64,000 nucleotides of DNA. It comes from Axinella damicornis. Lineage: Eukaryota > Porifera > Demospongiae > Axinellida > Axinellidae. The position numbers and the translations under genes are program-made. Location: assembly GCA_963931865.1 (NCBI GenBank), contig OZ007510.1, positions 7,355,399-7,419,398 of the forward strand. The letters run 5' to 3'. This document shows positions 33,339 to 43,084 of the stretch, one piece after another. The notes below the pieces were generated by a model, which did not search any database, had not been told where the DNA came from, and saw nothing but the letters and a program-made list of their open reading frames with translations. Within the stretch, counting starts at the first letter, position 1; each line of letters starts with the position of its first letter.

Positions 33339-33481
33339 CCTCTTCCTCTTTGCAGTCCAAGGTTGAGAAGGAGACAATGATCAGACCGTCAAGTGGAGTA
33401 TTCATAACTTTGGGTAGTTGCGCTTCCTGCAACACAGACAACACACCACTGCTGGAGACCTGTGAGGAGCTAGTAGAGGTA
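32816..33481 (+). other. Candidate exons of an unidentified gene
   Basis: An AG acceptor at 32828 opens a frame with TTRSSRRLEEAERVEK. A second acceptor after a run of C opens SKVEKETMIRPSSGVFITLG, then SCASCNTDNTPLLETCEEL, ending at a GTAGGC donor near 33480. The phases of the two pieces do not join directly. No homology recognised; the minus strand of the second piece is also open. Confidence 0.25.
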
Positions 33482-33926
33482 GGCAGTCCCCGGTAATGAT
33501 ATTTTCTTCCACAGGTCTTAGATAACGAACCTCAAGTTATCAACTAATAAATCACCCAATTCAAGTCAGCCTCACAGAAATCACAAGCTAGCCAGTAGCA
33601 GATAGCTGGCAGTCATTCCCTGCATTAAATTTTTGTACCTTTCCCAGAATGTGTTATTCTAAGCAGGCAGTATACATTCTCGGTTCCCCTTTCATAATAA
33701 ATATAATTATATACTCTGCACTTTCGGAATGCTGTGTGTGCAGCTTACTGTCATGAGTTAGGGCCAGGGCCATTTCTAGATGTGTTTCCTGCACTTCCTG
33801 CCGGACCAATATCCACGTCAAATTATTTTTAAAAGCTCTACAAACCAGGATGCCAGGCATGGATTCCGAATGCTTTGCAAATTGCAATAGCCCTCACCGG
33901 ACTTGTAACGGCTTTTTTATTCTCCG

Positions 33927-34300
33927 AGCAACTCTTGCTCTTCCGTATGTCGTAGTCCTGCTCCTAATACAATGCATACAAAGGTTGAACAGTAGGTTCC
34001 TGTCTTGGATAAGCCTTTCTTCTATGCTTACACTAAACCCTACAAAGACAAATGTCGATTTTGGGTAGGGTTTTGCTTCTTGTTCGCATCCTTCTTTTCA
34101 TTAGCAACTGATTACACGTGCAACTGTGTTAGTAATGGCATTAGCATGGAGTTTTCTTGGTGAATACAAGAAATTGGCTCACAATATATTCTTGAAGCCT
34201 TCTTCATTCTGAATTTGGCTGTGTTTATACAATTGTTGCTGCCAACAATGAATAGAAGCTAGGAATTACTGGGCAGTGCATGGAACTACTTTCATTGGAA
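33927..34300 (+). pseudogene. Fragment of the C-terminal membrane region of the beta-helix/multipass gene family
   Basis: The stretch reads LALPYVVVLLLIQC then RLNSRFLSWI. At nucleotide level it closely follows 40275-40600 of the intact gene (LALPYVVVLLLIQCLQRLNT and beyond), but with internal deletions, stops and frame changes. No signal peptide or repeat region is attached. It shows that the family once had at least three members in this 13-kb stretch. It is bounded on the right by a possible DNA element (34330-35311). Confidence 0.8.
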
Positions 34301-34329
34301 TCCTAGTCTGCCAATTCATGCATGGAGCT

Positions 34330-35311
34330 TTAAGGTAGTAAACATGGGTACCGCGATCTCCGAAACCAAGTTGATGGATAAATGGGCAGCATCAAAGCGG
34401 TACTACACAAGTTTCAGCAATACTTTGCATCAAACTGCTCCCTCTGCTTGAAAATGCCCTAAAACTCAATTTTAAGGCCCTCTACAAAACTGAAAATTTG
34501 GACCCTCTCCAAGGCCCCACCCACACTCTGACCCCATCATCAATACACACACAAAACAGGCCCAAAAACTACGGATGGATTTACCACCTGCTCTCCTCAC
34601 TTGCAGGCTACAGCCCAAAACTCACTGCCACCCTCAAAAACAGAGGTTTGGCTACCCTAGGCTTTCAAAAACAATTCCACGCACACCGACTAAAACCGAC
34701 TCAAGCCAAGGGCTCTCTTCAAAAGGTCAACCTACCCCCTGCAAAACTAGGGATGCTTTTCCACGTTCACCTCTCGGTTACAGAGTTTTGGCCACACATC
34801 TACTCCCTCTCACCAGCCCAGTCCAGCTACCAAACCAGCCAAATTCGCCCTAACACGAAAATGGGCGGGGCCTGTAATGCCGAAAGGTAGAGTACCTTGG
34901 CCAGGGAGCTGTCGGAGGCTGTTCACTTTCCAGGCTGTTCTTCGGCCACTTCAGCAGACCCACAAACATTCCTGCCCACTCCACCTAGCTATTCACACTC
35001 AGATAGCCCATCGCTACATTCAATTAGCTAGAATAGCTCTTTACTTAAAAAAAAAATAAAAAAGAAATAAAAAAAAGTGTTCAAACAAATCTTCAAAGTA
35101 CCGCACGGCCACATCAGAGTGCTGATTTGAAACTTGAAAGGGCCGCTAGCCACATCAAAGAGAGAAGCCCCCCTTGTTTATTCCGGTTGCCGCCATGGGA
35201 AAACGTAAACAGATGAATAACTCTAAATAACCGTATGCGAGTGACGTCATCTCATTTATTATTCATGAGCAAAATTGCGCGATTTCGCCGATGCCGTGCT
35301 TCCTACCTTAA
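34330..35311. mobile_element. Possible 980-bp DNA element
   Basis: TTAAGGTAGTAAACATGG at left and the inverse with three changes at right (right end reads CCTACCTTAA). No recognisable coding sequence; C-rich left half. Target duplication unclear. Confidence 0.35.
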
Positions 35312-35593
35312 GTGGTAGCTTACTGAGTTTCCTCTGTTAACTTCAAACTGCAACACAAGAGCTGGAAATTGCTGCAGGTATTTTAATGGATCCAGGAAGC
35401 TGTAGCTAGTGCGTCGACGTTTATGCTGGTGTATTAGCTAATACAACCAGCTTACTAACTTGCTTTGACACCATCACATGACATAATTGAACCAATTGGC
35501 CCACACTGTAGAATCCTTCTGCCGGTCAGGGGAGATCAACATCTATTTCCATTCACTTGCTTTCTTGCCCATATATGGGTATGTGGACAGACA

Positions 35594-35977
35594 TGCACGA
35601 AGGAAACCAAAACATTGCATAGTGAATGTACCAGTACATTGAACACAAGAATTTTTGTGCACGAAGGAAACCAAAACATTGCATAGTGAATGTACCAGTA
35701 CATTGAACACAAGAATTTTTGTGCACGAAGGAAACCAAAACATTGCATAGTGAATGTACCAGTACATTGAACACAAGAATTTTTGTGCACGAAGGAAACC
35801 AAAACATTGCATAGTGAATGTACCAGTACATTGAACACAAGAATTTTTGTGCACGAAGGAAACCAAAACATTGCATAGTGAATGTACCAGTACATTGAAC
35901 ACAAGAATTTTTGTGCACGAAGGAAACCAAAACATTGCATAGTGAATGTACCGGTACATTGAACGCAAGAATTTTTG
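35594..35977. repeat. 64-bp tandem repeat, six units
   Basis: Units start at 35594, 35658, 35722, 35786, 35850 and 35914 (TGCACGAAGGAAACCAAAAC ...). The first five are practically identical and the last has a few changes. All three minus-strand frames are open through it. Confidence 0.95.
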
Positions 35978-37247
35978 TGGTGTATGTAATGACTCTAGAG
36001 CTAATGGACCAGCATAAAAAAGGTACTCTCCCAATGGCCATATATCATCAGTTTGAATCACGAGTCTGAGAGATGTGGTAATTTACTACGACAGTCGTTT
36101 TATAGTGCTAATGCTATCCGAGTATAGGTAGTCAGTGGATGATCCAGTTGTTGTCAGTGTGAGTTAAATAGTAGTTAGTACATTCGCATGAATGTGTATG
36201 GATGTACAGCTACAAATGTAGCTAGCTGTAAAAAATAGTAGTAATCTCATATGCACCTATACTGTGTAACAGTAATAGCTGTCTCTATATACCGGGTAAT
36301 ATATATATTGTGCAGTGGAGGGAAAGGTTGACAGTGTTGAATACTAGTTCTCAAGCTTCACAGCAGATAATATGTTTAGAATAAACTGAGGATGTACATA
36401 AGCACACATTCTCCAAAACTGTGTGTAATGATGTCACTTTAATTGGTGTTCATGCACGTGGTGCAAACTATAATGTAGCCACATGTACTTGCTTACACTA
36501 TTCGGCTAGTTGGGATACCAATCATGTATGTGTATATGCTTGTATGATGTAGATCTGGCTGGTTACAACCACTCCGATATAGACGTCTAGCTGTCACTGG
36601 AAAAAAAATACCCAGAGTGGTTAATCTGCATTGTTTCAGTGAACTCCCATGCACTGCAGACTAACCAGGTAACACTACCTAACTGGTAAGTACCATGAAG
36701 AGAATGGAAAAACCTGTCTACCATTAACCATTCCAATGAGTCACTCCTTCAAAATCTGTCATGCTTCATAAAAGAACAAACCTTTCCGTAAAAGCAAGGC
36801 AGACACTTGTCTCATAGCTGAAGTATATGATATGCATATGCATGGTACTCCCCCAGTTATCCATCTGTTGTAGCTAATGTATCCATCACCTGCTGGTTAG
36901 TGTGCAGTGCATGGGAGTTCACTGAAACTAGAGTAACCACTCTATGGGTTCCAGTGATTTATAAGTACAGGTTTGGAACTCTGAAGAGGGTGCCAGTAGC
37001 TATGACGTGCAACATACACATAATTATGGTCGTGGTTTACATTACTCCCTCCATATACATAATACATACATGGATTCAACTTCAACATTGGTATTGGTAC
37101 ATACACCAGAAGACAAACACCATATAGGGGAAACCCAGCCAGCATACCACACATGTCATTTTGTTTCAAGCCACATCATGCATGCAGTCCATCAAATTAT
37201 CCTGAAGTAAGAATGATTTGTTTTCTTTTATATAGGTCGCTATCATT
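35978..37247. other. Upstream region of the intact beta-helix gene
   Basis: Holds a foldback element (36594-36957). TTTTCTTTTATATAG at about 37222-37236 is a splice acceptor that leads into the short 5'UTR piece before the ATG at 37248. The upstream non-coding exon was not located. Confidence 0.45.
36594..36957. mobile_element. Possible 364-bp foldback element upstream of the beta-helix gene
   Basis: Inverted arms of about 65 bp, with GTTTCAGTGAACTCCCATGC at left and its inverse at right. Ends TCACTGG / CCAGTGA. No target duplication seen. Confidence 0.5.
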
Positions 37248-40200
37248 ATGGAAGTTCATAGCAACCTTGTGCTACTGATCGGATCAGTACTACTGGCACT
37301 TTCCCTCGGGTCAGATGATGTGGATGGATACTCAAACCTCTATTATGTATGGGCAGAAAATAGCAGTAGCTGTCCTCATGATCCATGTGCGACTCTGACT
37401 AAGTATGCAGAGAATGCCAGTGTCTACTTTGCCTCAGATACACAGATGGTATTCCTTCCTGGTGTGCACATCTTGAAAGCTAATGCATCTGTACATGTCG
37501 AAAACGTATATCAGCTTTCACTAACCAGCAAAGAAAACCATCGCCACGAGAATATGGCAGGTCAATTCCCCACCATTCAGTGTGAGGGTGCAGCCGGGTT
37601 CAGCTTTGTTAACAATGCTCATCTGACGATAGAGCATCTCATTTTTTCAAATTGTGGGCAACTGGTTGCATTCGCAAATGCCACCTATGCAGCTTTGGCA
37701 TTTCATTCCATCTTCTATCTCACTATTAGCGATGTTACAGTACAAAACAGCAGTGGCTATGGGATCTATGCAAGTAATGTACTTGGAATCGCCTCTTTCA
37801 TAATTAGATCAACATTTCGTTTCAATTCTGGTAGTCCAGCGTATAATGGAGGGAACATTGCAGTCTCCTACAGGGATTGCTCAAATCACGGTGCACACCT
37901 TTACATTGACAAATCGGAGGCTCTCTACGGCTACAGTAGTTACCCAAAGGCAAACCTTGTTGCAACGGGAATCTCATTGCACCTGGGGTGCTCAAATGTT
38001 AAAGTGAATATCAATCACACTAAAATGATTGGAAATGTTGCCTCTCGGAAATCTGCAGGTGGAAATTTAGCCATTCTTTACTTCAACAGGACAAACATTA
38101 TCCATAATCATGTGTATGTAAACAATAGCCTTGTCATAAATGGAAGAGGTAATTTTGGCGGCGGACTGTTTGTGTACTTCTATGAAACACCAGTCAATGC
38201 TAGCAACCCTGGAACGACAGTACAATTTCCTGAAGCCCTCTATATCAGTAATACGCACTTTGTTGGTAACAACGCAACTTTGGAAGGTGCAGGGCTATAC
38301 ATTGCTTTGCATGAACCAGTGGCTTTTAGTCACCATCCTGGTCTGATTGCAGTAAGCAACTGCACTTTCAAGAACAATGCTGTCACCACCCACAGAGATG
38401 CAGGTGTTGCAGTCCACATAGTCAACCATTACAGTCTAGGACTGATTGAACACCACCAGATTCAGTTCAGTGTACTATTTTTGCAATGTACATTCTCAAA
38501 CAACGTACTGATGGCCAACAAGGACCCCAATAGCCCTAATTCAGGGAGTGGTGTAGTCTTCGTCACACAATTTCCCTCAAACACCAGTTTCTACAACTGT
38601 ACATTTGAGAACAACTCCGCCACTGCAATAGCTGCTGTGAACAGCTACATCGTACTCAGCGGTGCCATTACAATTCAGAACAACACTGGAATTGATGGAG
38701 GTGGTATCGTGCTGTGTGACAGGTCCTACATGTTTCTAACCCCCTACACTAACATAATCATCGCAAACAACCACGCCCAGCATTCGGGAGGAGGGATTTA
38801 TGCCGAACACCAGTGCTTACAGGCAGAGCCTTTGTGCTTCTTTGAGTTTGTGCAGGTAAACCGAACCTCGCTGGAAACTATTCACATAGAACTGATCAAC
38901 AATACTGCTGGCTATGCAGGGAGTGCTTTGTATGGAGGGTCAGTAGATTACTGTTATATCCCAAATACAGTATTCCAGATGACAGGCATGCAATTATTCA
39001 ACATGATATTCACATTCCAACACTCTCCAGGTGATTTATCATACGTATCATCTGACCCTCTTCATGTTTGCTTTTGCTACAATGGCACACCTGATTGCAA
39101 CATCCCCAGTATTGAAGTGTTCAAATTCCCTGGAGAGATGTTTCAAATTGCAGCAGTAGCGGTAGGCCAAATGCAAGGCACTGTACCAGGAGTGGTGGTT
39201 GCAAAATCTTCAGCCCCAATATCTGACCTCCAAGTTTCACAGCAAGTGAGGAACACGTGCACCCTCCTAAACTACACAGTGTTCTCAAATTCATCGTTCG
39301 AGACTTTATCTCTGACAGTTCAAAGACCATACCTCAACCAAGGAACTCAGTACGAAACCTGGCTAAAAGTATTCCTCAAAACATGCCCCCTGGGTTTTTC
39401 GCTAACAAATGAGAGGCCCTACTTCTGTGGTTGTGATCCTGTTCTTAAAAGGCATGGCATTGTGTGTCATATAGATAACCAAACAATTTATCGCCCAATT
39501 CCCAATTGGATTGGTTATGACCATGGAGGTGGCGGTGTCTTATTTCACAGAGTTTGTCCATCCGATTTTTGCAAAAAGGACTCGGTTTACATCAAAGCTA
39601 CTAATAACTCCTTCAATCAGGATGAACAGTGTGCCTTCAATCGCACCGGCATCCTCTGTGGAGCATGTCCAGAAGGACTCAGTGTTGTCCTGGGAAGTTC
39701 AAGGTGTCTCACCTGCTCAAATTTCTACCTTCTACTGCTCATTCCATTTGCACTGGCAGGATTCTTGCTTGTCATTTTCTTGACGGTATGCAACCTCACT
39801 GTTTCAGAGGGAACACTGAATGGGCTCATCCTCTATGCAAACATCGTCCAGGCAAACCAGGCCATCTTCTTTCCATCCAATGACACCAACACACTTGCAG
39901 TCTTCATAGCCTGGCTCAACCTTGATCTGGGGATTGAGACCTGTTTCTATGATGGCATGGATGAGTATGCAAAGACTTGGCTCCAGTTTGCCTTCCCCAT
40001 TTACATATGGCTGATATCAGGAGCGATTATCCTCCTCAGTCGCAGGTACAACTTTGCCTCAAAATTGTTTGGAAAGAATGCAGTTCATGTGTTAGCAACA
40101 CTCTTCCTGCTTTCATTTGGTAAACAGGTCAATACAATCAATGCTGCCTTGTCTTTCACAGTTATAACCTATCCTAATGAGTCAGAAGTGCCTGTATGGC

Positions 40201-40889
40201 TCTCAGATGGAAACCTACAGTACTGGAAAGCAAAACACCTGGTTTTGTTTGTAGCTGCTTGTGTATTCTTAGCACTTGCTCTTCCGTATGTCGTAGTCTT
40301 GCTTCTAATACAATGCTTACAAAGGTTGAACACTAGGTTCCTGTCTTGGATAAGGAAACTTAAGCCTTTCTTCGATGCTTACACTGGACCCTTCAAAGAC
40401 AAATGTCGCTTTTGGGTAGGGTTTTTGCTTATTGTTCGCATTTTTCCATTTCTAGTTTCGAGTGGTACAACTCTGTTAGTGATGGCATTAGCGTGGAGTT
40501 TTCATGGTGTCTACAAGAAATGGCCTCTCAATGCCCTTGAAGCCTCTTTTGTTCTAAACCTGGGCGTATTTGCCATTACTACTGTCAACTTTCAAAACAA
40601 CAGCAGGATGCAAGAAATTTCTGCAGGTATTTCAGTGGGAATTGCATTTGCAACCTTCATTGGGGTCCTAGTCTACCACACCTACATGAAGTTCAGAAAC
40701 GTGCAAATGTGTCATAATTTGTTCATCCGGTTACAACTGGTATGGGCTCGGTGTACACCGACTACACAATCTATAGAGGCTACTCATACAATGGAAAGTC
40801 CAGTCCGCTCAGATCAACAGCTACCACCATTTGTTCACTTTGATGAAGACCGCGAGCCCCTTCTTGCACGTGAAGATACTGAGAATTAG
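37248..40889 (+). CDS. Large beta-helix-like (Pmp-repeat-like) ectodomain protein with multipass C-terminus, 1213 aa, intact
   Basis: A single coding exon, with an intron acceptor in the 5'UTR about 12 bases before the ATG. A signal peptide (LVLLIGSVLLALSLG) is followed by about 600 residues of degenerate repeats with N-glycosylation sites and FxNN / GGGIY-type motifs (TFKNNAV, TFSNN, TFENNSATA, NNHAQHSGGGIYAEHQ). These resemble right-handed beta-helix and chlamydial Pmp-type repeats. A Cys-rich juxtamembrane part (CAFNRTGILCGACPEGLS) leads to about eight membrane spans (LLLLIPFALAGFLLVIFL, WLQFAFPIYIWLISGAII, LALALPYVVVLLLIQC, ISAGISVGIAFATFIGVLV). The tail ends acidic (HFDEDREPLLAREDTEN). 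Role unknown; surface adhesion or recognition is an inference from topology. A paralog lies 2.2 kb downstream and a fragment upstream. Confidence 0.85.
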   Translation: MEVHSNLVLLIGSVLLALSLGSDDVDGYSNLYYVWAENSSSCPHDPCATLTKYAENASVYFASDTQMVFLPGVHILKANASVHVENVYQLSLTSKENHRHENMAGQFPTIQCEGAAGFSFVNNAHLTIEHLIFSNCGQLVAFANATYAALAFHSIFYLTISDVTVQNSSGYGIYASNVLGIASFIIRSTFRFNSGSPAYNGGNIAVSYRDCSNHGAHLYIDKSEALYGYSSYPKANLVATGISLHLGCSNVKVNINHTKMIGNVASRKSAGGNLAILYFNRTNIIHNHVYVNNSLVINGRGNFGGGLFVYFYETPVNASNPGTTVQFPEALYISNTHFVGNNATLEGAGLYIALHEPVAFSHHPGLIAVSNCTFKNNAVTTHRDAGVAVHIVNHYSLGLIEHHQIQFSVLFLQCTFSNNVLMANKDPNSPNSGSGVVFVTQFPSNTSFYNCTFENNSATAIAAVNSYIVLSGAITIQNNTGIDGGGIVLCDRSYMFLTPYTNIIIANNHAQHSGGGIYAEHQCLQAEPLCFFEFVQVNRTSLETIHIELINNTAGYAGSALYGGSVDYCYIPNTVFQMTGMQLFNMIFTFQHSPGDLSYVSSDPLHVCFCYNGTPDCNIPSIEVFKFPGEMFQIAAVAVGQMQGTVPGVVVAKSSAPISDLQVSQQVRNTCTLLNYTVFSNSSFETLSLTVQRPYLNQGTQYETWLKVFLKTCPLGFSLTNERPYFCGCDPVLKRHGIVCHIDNQTIYRPIPNWIGYDHGGGGVLFHRVCPSDFCKKDSVYIKATNNSFNQDEQCAFNRTGILCGACPEGLSVVLGSSRCLTCSNFYLLLLIPFALAGFLLVIFLTVCNLTVSEGTLNGLILYANIVQANQAIFFPSNDTNTLAVFIAWLNLDLGIETCFYDGMDEYAKTWLQFAFPIYIWLISGAIILLSRRYNFASKLFGKNAVHVLATLFLLSFGKQVNTINAALSFTVITYPNESEVPVWLSDGNLQYWKAKHLVLFVAACVFLALALPYVVVLLLIQCLQRLNTRFLSWIRKLKPFFDAYTGPFKDKCRFWVGFLLIVRIFPFLVSSGTTLLVMALAWSFHGVYKKWPLNALEASFVLNLGVFAITTVNFQNNSRMQEISAGISVGIAFATFIGVLVYHTYMKFRNVQMCHNLFIRLQLVWARCTPTTQSIEATHTMESPVRSDQQLPPFVHFDEDREPLLAREDTEN

Positions 40890-41163
40890 GACAATATATA
40901 ATTGTTGTAGGTTCAGCAATTGAGGACCATTTAGTATACACTGCACCCAGTAACATTGTAGTTTGACCCAGATTCAAAGTTATGCATTCCTGGTACATCA
41001 ATGTATGCTATAATTATATGACCAGATTTCAATAATATATATCACAAGGGGGGACAAAAAGGGGTGATTGAATAGTGCGAGGCGGTGTGCCATTTAGGGG
41101 GGGGGGGGGGGGGGGGGGGGCAAAACATTTTCAAAGGGGGGCATTTCCTGTCTGGGAGCTCAA

Positions 41164-41325
41164 GCATCTGATAGGTAAAGAAGTGACATGCATGTTCTTG
41201 CACTTACAAGCACGCAGCATATTGTTTACTAGATACCTGCTGGCATCTGATAGGTAAAGAAGTGACATGCATGTTCTTAGCACTTACAAGCACGCCAGCA
41301 TATTGTTTACTAGATACTGCTGGTT
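41164..41325. repeat. About 79-bp tandem duplication
   Basis: GCATCTGATAGGTAAAGAAG ... GTTTACTAGATAC occurs twice with small indels, just after a run of G. Confidence 0.85.
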
Positions 41326-41449
41326 ATAGTTACTCCCATGGAGGTTCAGGTTTCTCCACAATTACAACTGGATTAGCTATCTCTCAATCTGAGTGTTTAA
41401 ACTCAGTTTGCATTATAATGTTCCCCAATTCTTCACCTATTATTCTTAA

Positions 41450-41471
41450 CAAGAGTGCGTAAGTAGGTCGC

Positions 41472-41515
<44 letters not shown>

Positions 41516-41550
41516 GAGTACTCCTTGCGACCCATACTTATGCGCTCTTG
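41450..41550. mobile_element. CAAGAGTGCG element with a long run of C at its core
   Basis: CAAGAGTGCGTAAGTAGGTC ... CATACTTATGCGCTCTTG flanked by TTCTTAA (41443-41449 and 41551-41557). The centre is about 41 C followed by GGGAGTACTCC. Confidence 0.75.
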
Positions 41551-42120
41551 TTCTTAATTTTCAGTGTACCTATTATGACAAAATTTAATTTACAGTTAAC
41601 ATTTTCTCATTGTATTACTGAAAGTTGTACTAGTGCATATAGTCCTCTAATGAGGAATCCTAATCGAGCTTTTTAACATATAAGCGGGAATTGTGCAATG
41701 TTCTGGCTATCTCATCTGGAAAGTCTACCATGTTAGCATAATTCTTGATGCTCAGAAGCACCTATTATACTCAATATAATTATATGCTAGCATAATCTAC
41801 CAAGGCCTAGCTGTGAGGAGAAGACAAAATTAGCTAGTTGGCATCGCCATGTGAATGAGACCTTTTTCACGGTTAGTTAATCTAGCTAGCTATAGCACTA
41901 AGGATAGCTTATGAGGTTGTTGCACACCATTTTATCTCAAGATCAGTTTACACTGTTTTGAAATTATTATGCACATCTCTCAAATGCAACTAGAAAAGCT
42001 CTGCAGTACATTTATTGCGGCATCATGCTCAATGTGATACTTATTAGCTAAAAAGATATGGACCTCTGCATGAGATGCATGTGTTCTGTAGTTACTCTGG
42101 ATATTCACTCTTGAGCCTCC

Positions 42121-42186
<66 letters not shown>

Positions 42187-42529
42187 TGGTAGCTATATAT
42201 GGTAGCTATCTGACACCTATGGTAGCTATATATGTGACCTCTGTACCCTACAACAGGAAGTCCACATGCAGCTATACTATGAGTTTACACTAGATCTTGT
42301 GATCTGACAATGAAGGACAATTAATGGTCTTGTGACAGCTGGAACTGCAGTACAGTGTAGACAGACTAGACAACAATTTGTGGGAATCAAGGTAAAGAGA
42401 CTACATACATGACTATATTGCTTGCAATGTCTATGGTCTGTGTAGCTATGTGAGCGATGTGGTGTGGTGGTGTGTTTTTGTGTGATGTAATTGCATGTGT
42501 GTGCATGTGTGGTGTGTGTGTGCATGCAC

Positions 42530-42582
42530 AGTGTGTGTGTGTGTGTGCATGTGTGTTTGTGCATGTGTATGTGTGTGTGTAT

Positions 42583-42646
<64 letters not shown>

Positions 42647-42655
42647 ATATGTATG
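42530..42655. repeat. (GT)n microsatellite
   Basis: Long GT run with GCAT interruptions. A related (CA)n lies at 42153-42184 directly after a run of C. Confidence 0.95.
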
Positions 42656-43084
42656 TGAGGTGTGGGTGTTTTGTGACATCTGTGCAGGTGTGTCTCACAT
42701 GAGTTGTGTGTATGTGTGTGTGTGTGCATGCGCGCGTACACCAGGACTTGTGCACACGTTCAGGTACTAGGCTAGCTGACCTCTTGAATACCTGGCAGCA
42801 GATGTCATTAGTCTGATTCAGGCAACATAACCAGCAAGTGCTAGCTAAAATACGTCGTAAATTTCACCACAGAACATGCCAGGTTCTAGGCCACATTTTA
42901 AGGGAAATTGTACTTCCACGACTGCTCCAATTTTGCTTACACCAGGCTTCATCTAGCTAGCTAGCTAGCTACCTGTGTAATTATGTGGTTTATGTGACAT
43001 GATGGAACACAAGCGGGAGTTGCAAAGTCCCCTTCTGTAATAATAGAAAGTCCTATCTCTACTCTTATAGCTGTGGGCAGCACA

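Larger units (their letters stand above)
40890..43084. other. Spacer between the two beta-helix paralogs
   Basis: Contains two G/C runs, a 79-bp duplication, a CAAGAGTGCG element and CA/GT microsatellites. TCTTATAG at about 43062-43071 is the acceptor of the 5'UTR intron of the second paralog. No other coding sequence seen. Confidence 0.6.

Noticed and set aside
35536..36061. Three overlapping minus-strand reading frames of 134-172 codons
   Set aside because: Produced by a 64-bp tandem repeat without stops; all three frames are equally open and no splice or start context supports them.
42277..42770. His/Thr-rich and Cys/Val-rich reading frames
   Set aside because: Read-through of (GT)n / (CA)n repeats.
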